Positions 6,194 to 6,211 of a DNA stretch of 6,211 bases are shown piece after piece; the stretch's first letter is position 1; every line of letters begins with the position of its first letter. Source of the DNA: an uncultured Atopobium sp. (GTDB taxonomy: Bacteria; Actinomycetota; Coriobacteriia; Coriobacteriales; Atopobiaceae); the NCBI GenBank assembly GCA_938036925.1, contig CALHVU010000008.1, forward strand, positions 1-6,211, read 5' to 3'. The translations under genes were made by a program, and so were the position numbers. The notes under the pieces are model-generated. The model was not told where the DNA came from, did not search any database, and saw only the letters and a program-made list of their open reading frames with translations.

Positions 6194-6211
6194 ACTCCTG
6201 GCGAGAAAAAC
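6194..6211 (-). repeat. Right arm of the 18-bp inverted repeat, cut by the window end
   Basis: ACTCCTGGCGAGAAAAAC on the plus strand is the exact reverse complement of 88-105. It lies about 200 bases upstream of the surface protein start in noncoding DNA. The match runs to the last base, so the arm may continue beyond the window. Confidence 0.75.

Overview
The window carries two protein-coding genes, both on the minus strand: a 258-residue cytosolic protein of unknown function (105-881) and a 1511-residue cell-wall-anchored surface protein (1460-5995). The surface protein has a signal peptide, a long cysteine-free N-terminal region, five tandem Cna_B-type domains and a C-terminal LPYTG sorting signal. 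This implies a Gram-positive host that uses sortase anchoring. Moderate GC content and the style of the adhesin would fit an Atopobium/Lancefieldella/Olsenella-like coriobacterium or a Firmicute. That placement is inference only; no rRNA or housekeeping marker is present.

Layout, left to right: 1-104 is noncoding and holds one arm of an 18-bp inverted repeat next to the stop of the first gene. 105-881 is the small gene (minus), with a clear GGAGGT ribosome binding site and a TATAAT box upstream of it. 882-1390 is a roughly 500-bp intergenic region with a TTGACG/CGTCAA dyad and three copies of a 23-bp repeat, two of which form a 75-bp imperfect palindrome. 1391-1426 is a strong hairpin terminator for the large gene. 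1460-5995 is the surface protein gene. 5996-6211 is its promoter region, with several small dyads, and the window ends in the second arm of the 18-bp inverted repeat.

The genes are not a tight operon: about 580 bp and a terminator separate the upstream surface protein gene from the 258-aa gene, and each has its own leader. The two leaders share an 18-bp box, AACACGATAT-N3-TTTAA, in the same orientation, which suggests a common promoter architecture or regulator. There is no sortase, transposase, recombinase, tRNA, rRNA or CRISPR array in the window. The least explained signals are the 23-bp intergenic repeat family, the shared upstream box, and the 18-bp inverted repeat that brackets both genes.
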